NCBI GenBank assembly: GCA_963708775.1
Contig: CAVPTI010000022.1
Span: 1-64,000 of the forward strand
Source: JAGVSR01 sp963708775
GTDB taxonomy: Bacteria; Pseudomonadota; Alphaproteobacteria; Rhizobiales; Hyphomicrobiaceae
Length of the DNA: 64,000 nt
Direction: 5' to 3'
Shown here piece by piece: positions 1-8,958 of the stretch. A program made the translations under genes and the position numbers. Each line of letters opens with the position of its first letter. Within the stretch, counting starts at the first letter, position 1. Under the pieces are notes generated by a model that worked only from the letters and a program-made list of their open reading frames with translations, was not told the DNA's origin and did not search any database.

Positions 1-164
1 TTTCTCCCCAGCCAGCTCGGGAAGGGAAGGAAGTCCGCCGAAGCTCCTTCCCAATGAGTCGAACACGCGATCCATTTCCGTGCGCATCGCCAAGAAGGGA
101 TCGAGTGGCGCGGCGCGGGGGTGGTCGTTCCCTCTGATTTTTTGATTTCTTGAGCGATACTCAC
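1..164 (-). CDS. Small heat-shock protein (Hsp20) N-terminus, cut by window edge
   Basis: Reading the minus strand from about 102 towards 1 gives DPFLAMRTEMDRVFDSLGRS, the N-terminal arm typical of Hsp20/alpha-crystallin chaperones (consensus PF..L..EMDRLFD). The alpha-crystallin domain would lie left of the window. A good ribosome site (AAGGAG) precedes a GTG at 164, but that GTG is not in the same frame as the Hsp20-like stretch; a one-base indel in the C-run near 119-124 would join them. Alternatively the start is the in-frame ATG at 87. Only about 50 residues are visible, so the family call is tentative. Confidence 0.4.
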   Translation of the reverse strand, partial: MSIAQEIKKSEGTTTPAPRHSIPSWRCARKWIACSTHWEGASADFLPFPSWLGR

Positions 165-583
165 TCTCCTTGACTTTTCTATTTCGAAAATTCTGATGTG
201 CTCATCGAGCTCGAACAGCTCTGGCAAAAGCGATCGATAATGCTAACCACTGGCATCCGACGCTTTGATACTCGTCAAGATAGTTCATCCTTGGTCGCTT
301 TTTTAATTTCGTAGCCCGCATTTTCAGAGGGCTGATATTATTTTAAATATTTTAATTTCGCCGCTGGGGTTCAGATTGTCAGAATTTTGCAATTCGCTGG
401 CGCTAGCGGATGATCGGATGTGGAATTGGCGTTTGTGGTGGGCTCTTGTCGCGTGAGCCAAGCGTTTCTAGATTCGCGATAGGCCGCGGCGTCACAGAGT
501 ATTTTCTACACGCGCGGCTTCAAGCATCGGTCGTTTTGGTAGATCAGCCAAAGTTGATCCCGGTGGACACATGGGGACTCACA
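165..583. other. AT-rich gene-free stretch
   Basis: No convincing coding sequence on either strand. The stretch from about 300 to 360 is much richer in A and T than the rest of the window. It probably holds the promoter of the Hsp20-like gene leftwards and flanks a degraded response-regulator remnant on the right. I see no clear operator or RNA structure. Confidence 0.4.
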
Positions 584-884
584 ATGGACACGAGCTGGTA
601 GGAACATTCTCATCGTTCAAGGATCGCTGATTGCAGGAGCGGATCTGACGGACGCTTTCGAGCGTTCTGGAGCGCAAGTGTACATCACCTGCAACCTTAT
701 ATCGGCCTTTCATTTGCCGGAGCGCAAAGCCTTTCATGGTGCGGTAGTAGACCAACGCCTTCAAGGGTCGTTCGACATTTGTGTGGAGCTACAGGCCCGC
801 TGCATCCCATATATCTGTTGCAACTGGCCTCATCGGCTACAGGGGCTTTCGGCGCGGAGAACGGACGCTGATCATGTGGTTTGA
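584..884 (+). pseudogene. Response-regulator receiver domain remnant
   Basis: The frame through 603-884 reads NILIVQGSLIAGADLTDAFE, then a GAVVDQRL segment and an IPYICCN segment. This is the layout of a CheY-type receiver domain (beta1-alpha1, phospho-acceptor strand, beta4). The Asp of VVDQRL matches the phosphorylation site, but the acidic pair after strand 1 (normally ED or DD) reads QG, and the conserved Lys is not visible. An ATG at 584 is in another frame and reaches a stop at 599, so a frameshift near 598 is needed to give the domain a start. It is a degraded or broken single-domain regulator. Confidence 0.42.
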
Positions 885-975
885 AGTTGGCGAGCGTCAT
901 CTGCTGCGCTGATAATCAACTCACTACACCGTTCCGAATGAAGGAACACCTACCGAAAACAGGATCTCTTAGTCT

Positions 976-994
976 AAGCCCCCTAGTGGGGCTT
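976..994. terminator. Short hairpin after nitroreductase remnant
   Basis: AAGCCCC at 976-982 pairs with GGGGCTT at 988-994 around a 5-base loop. It lies just beyond the stop of the minus-strand nitroreductase remnant, so it may be its terminator, but there is no clear U-tract on that strand. Confidence 0.3.
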
Positions 995-1003
995 CTACGT
1001 TTC

Positions 1004-1784
1004 TCACGTGAGCCAAGCGGCGCACATGTAAGGGCTTGCCGGTTGTCCCGCGCAGAGGGCTTCACGTTTTGGAAACCCGACGGTTTGTGAAAGCAGGACA
1101 TGCTGATCATGTGTCAAACCAAGCGCACCAGCGATGGCGTCGCGATCGATCCAGGCCCGCAGCACGGTGGACAATCCACTGCTTGCGCAAAAAAGGTAGA
1201 CGTTCTGGGAGATCGCGCCCGCAGCAACAGACGCATAGCTCTCACGTTTGTCGGCGGGCACTAGGGCCATGCGACTATAATCGGCAACGAATACCAGTTA
1301 ACGGCGCTGATTCGACGAAGTCCTGGTATCCCGTAATCCGCCGTATATCGGAACCTGCTGTGAGCTGAAGTGAGTGCGTATCGGCATCATAGAGATAAGC
1401 GCCTGTGGGAAGCGCAACGAAAACGTCGATTTCCTGTGAGTTAATGGCTGTCGGCGCGGTTCTATGGCCGTCCGGGCGATTTACGCCGAAGGCGGCCCAC
1501 AAGAGGCTCGACAACAGCTCAGCTGGAAGCTCTCTGCTTTCGAACTCTCGAGCCGACTGGCGCATCGCAAGTGCGTCCATCAGAGGCATTCCGCCATGCC
1601 TTTCAGGTTTGGGGAGCGGCACCGACGGGATCGCGTCGCCGCGTGCCGGCCGTGGACGCAATTGTCCCATCAACCCAAGTGCGAACTTTGCGAATGTTCC
1701 CATGTTAGCGGCTCCCACTTGGCTCTGACTTAAAATGAAGGACCACGCGCCTAATCCTGTTTTTAGAGGTCCTCTGGACGGCAC
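1004..1784 (-). pseudogene. Nitroreductase-family (SagB/ThcOx-like) oxidoreductase, frameshifted
   Basis: The first frame (1784 to 1275) carries a nitroreductase N-terminal half with MRQSAREFESRELP (FMN-binding arginines) and LLWAAFGVNRPDGHRTAPTA. The second half continues out of frame from about 1302: LVFVADYSRMALVPADKRES, then YASVAAGAISQNVYLFCASS and a WIDRDAIAGALGL tail. Joining them needs one net base change near 1300. Members are FMN enzymes that reduce nitro groups, quinones or peptide-derived rings; the substrate is unknown. Its first base lies 4 bases downstream of the stop of the gene at 1789-2714, so both were probably one operon. Either decayed or a sequencing indel. Confidence 0.65.
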
Positions 1785-1788
1785 TCCA

Positions 1789-2714
1789 CTAGATCAGAGC
1801 TCCAGGAAAATGTGAGCTACATGCCATGACATGTGTGATGGCCACGTAGTCGTATTCATCTCCAGAAAGGTAGCTATCGAAATAGGAATTGAGCCGCTCT
1901 ACACGCTCCGGCATTTCGTTCATGGCCTGAAGACCGACAGATATCCCGTAGTTCGTGAAAGCGAACTTCGCTCTCGGAAGCACAGGCTCACGGCAGAAGT
2001 ACGAATCTTCCCTCCACATCCGGTCCAGCATCGTGAGGCAGCGGCGACCCTGCGTCTGCGCCCAGGGCTCGTCGGGAAAGAAATGGGTCATCCACAGCAT
2101 CATCCCGAGCCCAAGATCCTGCGTAATGACAAGATCAGGGGCGGACCGGTCGACGAGGGGCCGCATATCAGCGATCTCGCGCGACGGGCAGCCTCATCGA
2201 GCATGCGATACGAGACATAGCCATCAAAGGCGTCCAGAGCGCCGAAGCCATAGCCAGGATAGGGGCCGCTAAGATCCTCTGTCATTTTCCAAATGACGCC
2301 TCGGCGGGGCATCAGAAAGGCATCATGGACTTGATGCACGAGGTCTATGCCCATGTGCCGATACTGAGGCATGCGGCGCCCGAGCACGGCCAAGGCATAG
2401 AGCCACATAGCGAGATAGTGGAAGTACTGGCCGTCTCGGTCAGCCTCCTCACCAATTCTGATCCCGCGAGGCCGTCCGAGAACTCGATTAACCTCGGCGA
2501 CGACCCACTCGGCCTCATCGAGGAACTTGTCCTCACCAAGCTCGTCGGAAAGCGAGGCTAAAAGGACAACCCCAAACGCATCCGTCCAAAGGTAGCGGAG
2601 GCCATTGGGCCAAATCTGGTGAGCCCTCATCCAATCCAGCTTTTCCAGAACATAGTCTATGTCAGGCTTTTTGGGCATTTCGTCCCCACAACGCTCTGAA
2701 TAGAAGCTCAGCAT
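1789..2714 (-). pseudogene. Conserved protein of possible alpha-barrel (glycosidase/epimerase-like) type, frameshifted
   Basis: Two overlapping frames make one protein of about 305 residues. The N-terminal part (2714 to about 2175) contains LRYLWTDAFGVVLLASLSDE, DGQYFHYLAMWLYAL and GPYPGYGFGALDAFDGYVSY. The rest continues one frame over from about 2178 as EIADMRPLVDRSAPDLVITQ, then a GMMLWMTHFFPDEPWA segment, to the end at 1789. The periodic Trp/Tyr-rich helices resemble six-hairpin glycosidase or N-acylglucosamine-epimerase-like folds, but I cannot name a family. A single missing base near 2177 breaks it. An alternative start is the ATG at 2678. It would be co-transcribed with the nitroreductase downstream. 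Confidence 0.5.
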
Positions 2715-2870
2715 TATAGCCCTGGGCTCGGCAGTGTAGTTCTCTCAATACTGATGTGGGACAGCAGCGACGCCCGAGCACCGATTTGCTTGATATCGCG
2801 TGCGGTCCACTTCATGTTTCGGCGAAGGCCCGTTAGAGATAATGTGGCGCAGGCGAATGCGAGTGAGCGC

Positions 2871-3854
2871 ATGAAAGCGATGGTCCTCACACGAGTCGGC
2901 GAGGCCTTGCAGCTGATCGAGCGGCCGACGCCTGACCCAGGGCCAGGGCAGGTCCTGGTGAAGATTACAGCGTGCGGGGTTTGTCGTACTGATCTGCATC
3001 TTGTCGACGGCGAGCTTGAGAATCCGGCCCTGCCCATCATCCCCGGGCACGAGATCGTGGGCCACGTCGCAGCGCGCGGAGCCAGCGTCATCAACCTACA
3101 AATCGGTCAGCGCGTCGGCATTCCCTGGCTCGGCGGAACGTGTCAATCCTGCGGCTTCTGCACGACTGAGCGTGAAAACTTGTGCGATAATGCTCAATTC
3201 ACCGGCTACACGATCGACGGTGGTTATGCCGAATACACGATCGCTTCTGCCGATTACTGCTTTCCACTCGAAACACCTCTGCCCGATGTCGAGGCGGCGC
3301 CACTCCTTTGCGCGGGTCTTATCGGCTATCGGTGCTTGCGCTTTGCGGGCGACGCACGGCGGCTCGGCATCTACGGCTTTGGCGCGGCGGCCCATATCAT
3401 TGCCCAGGTTGTCGTACACCAGGGCCGCCAAGTGTTCGCCTTCACACGCCCGGGCGACAAGCTTGCGCAAGAGTTTGCGCGCAAGCTGGGAGCCGTGTGG
3501 GCTGGCGGCGCGGAAGAAATCGCGCCGGAACGGCTCGATGCCGCAATCGTGTTCGCGCCAGTTGGCCCGCTTGTGCCGCTCGCTTTGAAAGCGATCGGAA
3601 AGGGCGGCACGGTCGTTCTCGGCGGCATTCACATGAGCGATATCCCTGCCATGCCCTATGCAATCCTATGGGGTGAGCGCCGCCTGCAATCCGTTGCGAA
3701 CTTGACGCGCCAGGATGCCGTCGATTTTCTGGAGATCACTAAGCAAATGTCGATCAATACCCGCGTCGAACCCATGCCACTTGCTGAAGCAAATACCGCG
3801 CTCAATCGCCTGAGATCTGGCAACGTCACAGGTGCCCTCGTGCTCGTGCCGTGA
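2871..3854 (+). CDS. Zinc-dependent alcohol dehydrogenase
   Basis: A 327-residue medium-chain (MDR) alcohol dehydrogenase. The catalytic zinc ligands are visible as C38 in CGVCRTD and H60-E61 in GHEIVGH, and the structural zinc ligands as C91, C94, C97 and C105 (GGTCQSCGFC...ENLC). A Rossmann segment GIYGFGAAAHI lies in the second half. The reading frame is open from 2754, but the family start is MKAMVLTR at 2871, giving the usual length. It probably oxidises alcohols or reduces aldehydes with NAD(P)H in the cytoplasm; chain preference cannot be read. It is intact, unlike its neighbours, and is followed 32 bases later by a flavin reductase-like gene, possibly in one transcript. Confidence 0.85.
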   Translation: MKAMVLTRVGEALQLIERPTPDPGPGQVLVKITACGVCRTDLHLVDGELENPALPIIPGHEIVGHVAARGASVINLQIGQRVGIPWLGGTCQSCGFCTTERENLCDNAQFTGYTIDGGYAEYTIASADYCFPLETPLPDVEAAPLLCAGLIGYRCLRFAGDARRLGIYGFGAAAHIIAQVVVHQGRQVFAFTRPGDKLAQEFARKLGAVWAGGAEEIAPERLDAAIVFAPVGPLVPLALKAIGKGGTVVLGGIHMSDIPAMPYAILWGERRLQSVANLTRQDAVDFLEITKQMSINTRVEPMPLAEANTALNRLRSGNVTGALVLVP

Positions 3855-3886
3855 CGTTAGAGCTGTTTATGACATCGGAGTGCTGA

Positions 3887-4429
3887 ATGCGGCGGTTAAA
3901 ATTGAACAGGGCCTTCAGATTGATTGAGCCGGGGCCTGTGGTTCTCGTCACGACATGCGACGAGAGCAAGAGCAACATCATGACCCTCTCTTGGACCATG
4001 GTCCTGGATTTTACTCCGGTATTCGCCATCGCCACAGGTGCATGGAACCACTCCTTTGCGGCCCTGCAAAAAACCAGAGAGTGTGTCATTGCCGTTCCCA
4101 CTGTCGATCTGCTGGATCAGGTCGTTGGTATCGGGACATGTTCCGGTGTCGACACCGACAAGTTTGCTAAGTTCAGCCTCACGGCCGTATCGGGCAAGTT
4201 GGTCAAGGCGCCTTTAATCGCGGAGTGCTTGGCGAATATCGAATGCAAGGTCTGCGACATTATCCGCAAGCATAACATCGTGGTCCTCGAGGGCGTTGCT
4301 GCCCATATCGATACTCAGCGAAGGGAGAAGCGGATGATCCACGCCGTCGGCGACGGAAACTTCATCGTTGATGGTCGCTGGATTGATCGACGAAAAATGA
4401 TGTCCACGAGGCTTCCCGCAGGCATCTAG
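3887..4429 (+). CDS. Flavin reductase-like (FMN-binding split-barrel) protein
   Basis: 180 residues with the flavin-reductase domain pattern: PGPVVLVTTCDESKSNIMTL near the N-terminus, LDFTPVFAIATGAWNHSFAA, then TRECVIAVPTVDLLDQV and a C-terminal EGVAAHIDTQRREKRMIHAV. Members of this DIM6/NTAB-type family bind FMN and reduce flavins for partner oxygenases or act as stand-alone flavoproteins in the cytoplasm. No partner monooxygenase is adjacent. It follows the alcohol dehydrogenase by 32 bases on the same strand and ends facing the minus-strand universal stress protein gene. The substrate is unknown. Confidence 0.75.
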   Translation: MRRLKLNRAFRLIEPGPVVLVTTCDESKSNIMTLSWTMVLDFTPVFAIATGAWNHSFAALQKTRECVIAVPTVDLLDQVVGIGTCSGVDTDKFAKFSLTAVSGKLVKAPLIAECLANIECKVCDIIRKHNIVVLEGVAAHIDTQRREKRMIHAVGDGNFIVDGRWIDRRKMMSTRLPAGI

Positions 4430-4510
4430 AAACAGGTAGTGCGCTGGATCGGTGGCGAAGAAGTTACAATCGATCAGCCGAACGGGTGCGACCACACTCC
4501 GGTCATGCCG

Positions 4511-4935
4511 CTACCGGGCAACCGTCACAGGACTATGGGCTCGGAATACAACGTCGCGTGAAACCGATCCCAGCATGAGCCGCGAAATGCTGCCCTTACC
4601 ACCGGTTCCCACCACGATATGATCAGCGCCAACCTCCTCGGCATAGATCGTTATCGCACGCGCCACGTCGCGACTTTTCAGGCCGATCGTCTTGGGCTCG
4701 GAAATCCCGGTCGCCTTTGCTTGATCGATGGCACGATCTAGGATTCTCCTGACTTCTGTATCCTCCCACAAATAGCTGGCAACCCCCGTTCTACCGACCG
4801 CCCCCATAAGTTCATTGACAGCAACCAGAGTTAGCTCGGCGCCAAAAGCCTTTGCCATCTCGGCCGCGAGTTCAACCGCCGCCTTGCCTTGGAATGATCG
4901 GTATCGTCGACCGCACAAAGTATTTTCTTCGGCAT
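4511..4935 (-). pseudogene. Universal stress protein (UspA family), frameshifted near the N-terminus
   Basis: From the ATG at 4935 (GGAGGA site upstream) the reading MPKKILCAVDDTDHSK matches the start of a UspA domain. About 16 codons later the frame must shift by one base (near 4888) to continue as GKAAVELAAEMAKAFGAELT, and on to the ATP-binding signature VGTGGKGSISRLMLGSVSRD and HSPVTVAR at the C-terminus (G-2X-G-9X-G-S/T pattern). The total would be about 141 residues, a normal single-domain length. UspA proteins bind ATP and respond to starvation or oxygen limitation. Only one base separates this from an intact gene, so an assembly error is likely. Confidence 0.75.
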
Positions 4936-5003
4936 CTGTTCCTCCACATCCCGGGTCCGGCAATCGCCCTAAAAGTGTCCTGCATATCGCTCATCTCGCT
5001 GAA

Positions 5004-5327
5004 CTATGGCTCCGCACGGTCATCAGCCAGATAGCTTTGAACCGCATCAATCTCTTCGGAAGTGAATTGGGTCTGTGGCATCGTTGGGTGTCGTGATCCC
5101 ATGCCTTCAGCGAGTTCAAATTCGAGCCGCTCTGAGGGATACGAGCGAAGCTTTTCCCAAAGGTTGGGTGCCGCCCCAATCGGACTTTTGGAGACCGCAC
5201 TTACGGCATGGCACCGGCCGCAGCGCTTCTTAAGCAGCGACTGCCCTTCTCTCGCGTCAGAGTGTGCCGGGCAAGCCAAGGCTATGACGAGAACTTGCAG
5301 GGCCAGTGCACGTTTAAGTGTCTTCAT
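5004..5327 (-). CDS. Small secreted class I cytochrome c
   Basis: 107 residues with an N-terminal signal peptide (about residues 1-25, LALQVLVIALACPAHSDA) and one haem site CGRCH at 36-40. A later MPQTQFT segment can supply the axial Met, and EEIDAVQSYL is the usual C-terminal helix of small cytochromes c. It should be a periplasmic electron carrier. It is intact, on the opposite strand to the cytochrome at 5438, and about 110 bases from it, so the two may share a divergent promoter region. The redox partner is not apparent; the damaged molybdenum hydroxylase at 9-11.7 kb is one possibility, an inference only. Confidence 0.8.
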   Translation of the reverse strand: MKTLKRALALQVLVIALACPAHSDAREGQSLLKKRCGRCHAVSAVSKSPIGAAPNLWEKLRSYPSERLEFELAEGMGSRHPTMPQTQFTSEEIDAVQSYLADDRAEP

Positions 5328-5437
5328 TCCTCAGCCCTCTATCCATCGTCGCGGGATGACTGATCCTGATCAAAGCTGCCGATCTGCGGCCATGGCCTTC
5401 TTGCCAGCCAGTTTTATAACCTCGGGATGCTGTGGCC

Positions 5438-5893
5438 ATGAGCATACGAAACCGCGCGGTCGTTGCAATCATCGCGCTTTCAACCACGCTGATTGCTGTC
5501 CCGATCTTTGCTCAACACGCGCCGCAGGCACACGGCGATACCCGTCAGGTCGTCGTCCTTGCCCCTTCCGAAGCCGCGACCATGCTCACGGGCATGCGGA
5601 ACTACCTCGAAACGATCCAGGGCATCGTTGCAGCCTTGGCTGAAAACGATACCATGGGTAGTTCCGACATTGCCGCGAAGTCGGGTGCTAGGATGCTCGA
5701 AAGCGTGCCCCCCACAACGGGTCTGAAGGTCCCACTCGGATTCACGATGATCAGTCTCGATACGCATGACAAGTTCGACAAGCTAGCGGACAAAATGCGC
5801 CGAGGGACATCCCGCACGGAAGTCCTTAGCGACTTGCGAAATATTATGAGCAACTGCATCAGCTGCCACGACTCATACCGGATGGGCCCATAG
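5438..5893 (+). CDS. Secreted c-type cytochrome with C-terminal haem motif (cytochrome c'-like)
   Basis: 151 residues. A signal peptide (residues 1 to about 26, ending PIFAQ) is followed by a helical body and a single CISCH haem site at about 140-144, four-fifths through the helical C-terminus (MSNCISCHDSYRMGP). A haem motif close to the C-terminus in a four-helix protein is the layout of cytochrome c' and c-556. I chose the ATG at 5438; a GTG at 5432 is also possible and neither has a strong ribosome site. The likely role is periplasmic electron transfer or gas-ligand binding. Confidence 0.7.
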   Translation: MSIRNRAVVAIIALSTTLIAVPIFAQHAPQAHGDTRQVVVLAPSEAATMLTGMRNYLETIQGIVAALAENDTMGSSDIAAKSGARMLESVPPTTGLKVPLGFTMISLDTHDKFDKLADKMRRGTSRTEVLSDLRNIMSNCISCHDSYRMGP

Positions 5894-5930
5894 GCACAGA
5901 GCGAAATCCGGCGGAGATGGACAAGACGTG

Positions 5931-6908
5931 ATGCGTATCGCGACTTTCAACGTCGACAGTTTGGATTTGCCGCCCAAATCAGAGATCTCGCTCGACGATC
6001 GCATCCCGATCTTGAGACCTCAGCTGGAGCGGCTTAGGGCAGATGTTCTGTGCCTGCAGGAAATCAATGGGCAACATCTTGCAGCGGGCGGACCTCGCAC
6101 GCTTCTAGCGCTCGACAAACTATTAGAGGGCACCAGCTATCAGTCGTACGCACGCGCAGTGTCGGCATCAAGCCCCGGTGCCGGAGTGGCTGACGTCCAC
6201 AACCTGGTCACCCTTTCTCGATGGCCAATCCTGAATTTTCAGTCGATCCGGAACACCCTAGTCCCGCTCCTGTCCCATCGCCCGCTGACCTCGATACCGC
6301 CCGCTGCTGAACCGCTGGAGATCGCATTCGAACGGCCTATCCTGGTTGCGGACATCGAAGCCGCGCCGGGTCGAGTGGTGACCGTGATCAACGTGCACTA
6401 TCGGGCGCCGATCGCCGCACCCATTCCAGGCCAGAAGGAAAATGCTTCCGTTTGGAGGTCGGTGGCAGGCTGGGCGGAAGGCTACGCCATTGCCGCTTGG
6501 AAGCGGACAGCACAGGCATTGGAGACGCGCCTTGTTATCGACGGCCTTCTGGAAGCGGACGCAGCACGCTTCCTCATCGTTGCAGGCGACTTCAACGCCG
6601 AGGACCACGAGACCCCGCTTAAAATTCTCATTGGCGCCGAAGAAGATACAGGCAACGGGCGTCTGGCCGAGCGTACCCTCGTGGTTCTCGATCGATCGAT
6701 AGCTGAGGATCGGCGCTTCAGCGTCCTTCATCACGGCCGCGCACAGATGCTCGACCACATTCTCGCTAACTGGCCAAGCCTCGCTCATTTTCGTGGGATA
6801 GAGGCGCACAACGAAACTTTGGCCGACGAACTCGTGAGCTTCACTCGGGTGCGACAAGAACCCGGCTCGCCCCACGCGCCCATCGTGGCCGAGTTCGACC
6901 TGTCCTGA
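5931..6908 (+). CDS. Endonuclease/exonuclease/phosphatase family protein
   Basis: About 325 residues with the complete EEP catalytic layout: MRIATFNVDS (metal/substrate Asn), LCLQEIN (metal-binding Glu), VINVHYRAP, AGDFNAED (catalytic Asp-Asn), MLDHILAN (Asp-His) and SPHAPIVAEF (general-base His) near the C-terminus. The family cleaves phosphodiesters in DNA, RNA or phospholipid headgroups; the substrate cannot be told from sequence. There is no signal peptide, so it is cytoplasmic. I chose the ATG at 5931 (GGAGATGG upstream) rather than the GTG at 5928. The frame is intact. Confidence 0.8.
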   Translation: MRIATFNVDSLDLPPKSEISLDDRIPILRPQLERLRADVLCLQEINGQHLAAGGPRTLLALDKLLEGTSYQSYARAVSASSPGAGVADVHNLVTLSRWPILNFQSIRNTLVPLLSHRPLTSIPPAAEPLEIAFERPILVADIEAAPGRVVTVINVHYRAPIAAPIPGQKENASVWRSVAGWAEGYAIAAWKRTAQALETRLVIDGLLEADAARFLIVAGDFNAEDHETPLKILIGAEEDTGNGRLAERTLVVLDRSIAEDRRFSVLHHGRAQMLDHILANWPSLAHFRGIEAHNETLADELVSFTRVRQEPGSPHAPIVAEFDLS

Positions 6909-7009
6909 ACGAGCCTGGCACAAATGTCGGTGACACTGCTTGCTCCGAATTTGAAAACGAAGAACTCCTGTTCCTCAAGGTAGATTTCCCTGAACCGTAA
7001 CAAAGCTTC

Positions 7010-7306
7010 GTAAGCGTCCAGTCCTGACACGTCGGTCAGGCTCACTGTCTCTCCCGCACCGCCAACCGTCGGCCATTCGAAGATCCGGTGCTCGAGCCGA
7101 TTCGTGAAAAGGCAAAGTCCAGTGCCGTCCCAGTAGAGGATCTTGATGAGGTTGGCCTTACCGCCGCGGAACGCGAACAGGTGGCCCGCGAACGGGTCGT
7201 GCAGGAGGACCTCCTGGACCAGGGTCGCCAGGCCGTCGATGCCTTTGCGCATATCGGTCACGCCGCAGGCGATGTGAACCTTTATGCCGGATGGAGCGAC
7301 GATCAT
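7010..7306 (-). pseudogene. IS66-family TnpB remnant
   Basis: The frame from the ATG at 7306 reads IKVHIACGVTDMRKGIDGLA, FAFRGGKANLIKILYWDGTG and EWPTVGGAGETVSLTDV, the conserved body of the IS66 accessory protein TnpB. The family C-terminus (..QLAMLIEGIDWR) is missing: similarity stops at about 7027 and unrelated sequence follows. GTAAGCG at 7010-7016, at the break, resembles an IS66 terminal-repeat start. No TnpA or TnpC is found on either side, so this is a dead fragment of an insertion sequence, showing past transposon activity in this region. Confidence 0.7.
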
Positions 7307-7891
7307 CGCGCACCTCCCTTGCAGACCTCACCGTGCAAAAGAAGGTCGGGACCGCTCCCTGTTCTCAAGTGTGCATTCCCTGAACGGTTACGAATTTTCG
7401 CTGTTTGGTCCGCAAAATTCCCTGTTCCTTTTTGCGGGAATTTTGACGCTAACTCACGGAATTATTGTGACAAATTGGCCTTCCAAGACCCTGCTTTTGG
7501 GCCTAACAGCGTGAAATTCCCTGTTATTCGGAGTTTTGAGGCGCCAAAAGGCAGAGACTGCCTCGCTGTAGACTGCGTCCACCGCCATCTCGCTTCTCCT
7601 CAAGGCTTGTACGCGCCGCCAAAGCGCTGCCCCTCCTGCTGACTCCCCGTTATGACCGTCATCTGGTTCACTTTAGATGCCCGTCAAGACGATCGTATCA
7701 TGCACAACTCAATGCCCGTGGAACCGGCCCTGCTGCGAGAGCCACGACCAGGGCGTCAGTGAACGGCGGCGACGAACGGTGTCGTCAGACAAATAGAGCC
7801 GCTGTCTGCGGCGCCAGAAGCGCCGAGCGACATGCCGCCACTAGACATTGCGACGAACGACGTCCTTCTCGGATCTGCGCAATGTCGTCTG
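7307..7891. other. Gene-free stretch next to the IS66 remnant, with a recurring short motif
   Basis: No gene recognised. The motif ATTCCCTG recurs at about 7375, 7417 and 7515, with looser copies at 7353 and 7396, in a locally AT-rich stretch. A similar TTCCCTGAACCGTAAC occurs at about 6986-7001, on the other side of the TnpB fragment. This looks like scrambled insertion-sequence debris rather than a functional array. Confidence 0.4.
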
Positions 7892-8323
7892 CTATGGCGT
7901 CTTGGATTGCTGAACATCGATCTTGGCAACGACGCGACGGTCTTGTGGATCGACGAGCGCGATATCGTTGCCTTCTATGAAGTACTGATACTGTGCAACT
8001 GACTTCACTCGCTCCGTGACGGCTTGAGGAAGAGGCTTCAAGGATTATTTCTGGCGAGACCACGCCGCCCAATGCCGCGACCGTGGCGTTGGACGGGGCC
8101 TGCGTGTTCGTCGGCGACTGACGCGCCTCTTCGGCAAGCGTTCGCGCGATAAAGGTGCAGTCTTGGCTCGGCGATCTTCACGATTTGGCCGCCTCCGCCG
8201 CTGCGGCAGGTGACCTGCATGTTTGGATCGACGGGTCCGCTGGCCCCATAATACATGAGCGCAAGCATCAGCGCGCCGATCACGGCAGTCACAGTCACGG
8301 CACTCACAATCTGGTTTGGACAT
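7892..8323 (-). pseudogene. Small membrane/secreted protein with DUF1236-like end, multiply frameshifted
   Basis: Pieces in three frames line up in order on the minus strand: MSKPD (from the ATG at 8323), SAVTVTAVIGALMLALMYYG (membrane anchor or signal), PVDPNMQVTCRSGGGGQIVK, then TFIARTLAEEARQSPTNTQA, and finally KPLPQAVTERVKSVAQYQYF, EGNDIALVDPQDRRVVAKID and stop at 7892. The final segment matches the pattern of DUF1236 domains (Q-Y-x-Y-[F/V]-x(5)-[V/I]-x-[L/V]-VDP..R.[I/V]V). At least three indels are needed in 430 bases. Function is unknown; the break density points to decay or poor sequence. Confidence 0.45.
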
Positions 8324-8526
8324 GGTCAACGCCAGTGTGTGGTCAACACTAAGTTGGTGCGAATGAGCGCCGAACACTGGACAGGCCGGTCCGTTCCACC
8401 GTGGCACCTGCTGATTGTTAACAGCCGGCTTGAACTAGGCGCTGGACCCGTCCTGCATGCCGGAACCAATCAAATAGCATTGAGTTGCGGAGCGACTTCA
8501 CGCGGTTCGACCGGCCGGAGATCAAC

Positions 8527-8958
8527 ATGCTCAAACGTATTGCGATGGCGATTTTATTGGCTGGCCTGTCGAGTGTAGGCGAGAGCACGGCACAACCCGC
8601 AGCCGAACGCCGTTCCCAACGAAACGGTCTGCGCTCAGGGGACCTACTCGTTGCCCTGTCCCAAAGTCATCTGGTGCCCAGCCGACAAGTGCGGTGTCGC
8701 GGTCGCCCGGCCGGAAGGGCTCATCGACATCGTGTTTTCAAGCGAAGAGCAGATGCGTGGAACTCGACGTCGCCCGATCCAGGCAAATACCCCGATGACA
8801 CTGCAGTCCATCGCGGGCCGCGTCTTTGTGTTCGAATGGGTGGATAGCGGCGACATGCAATCGCCAAACGCGGATCTGCCGATCAAGACAATCCACTACG
8901 TTATCATGCCATCCGCAGACAAACGGCTAGTTGCAGTCAGATCGCTCAAGGTGGCGCC
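8527..8958 (+). pseudogene. Secreted protein upstream of a molybdenum hydroxylase operon, frameshifted
   Basis: The ATG at 8527 starts a signal peptide (MLKRIAMAILLAGLSSVGES). After about 26 codons the sensible frame shifts (near 8605) to AVPNETVCAQGTYSLPCPKV, a Cys-containing stretch IWCPADKCGVAV and GRVFVFEWVDSGDMQSPNAD. That frame does not stop before the next gene begins at 8959; it runs to 9049, so a second indel close to the end is likely. I do not recognise the family. Its place directly before the 2Fe-2S subunit suggests the same transcript. Confidence 0.45.
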
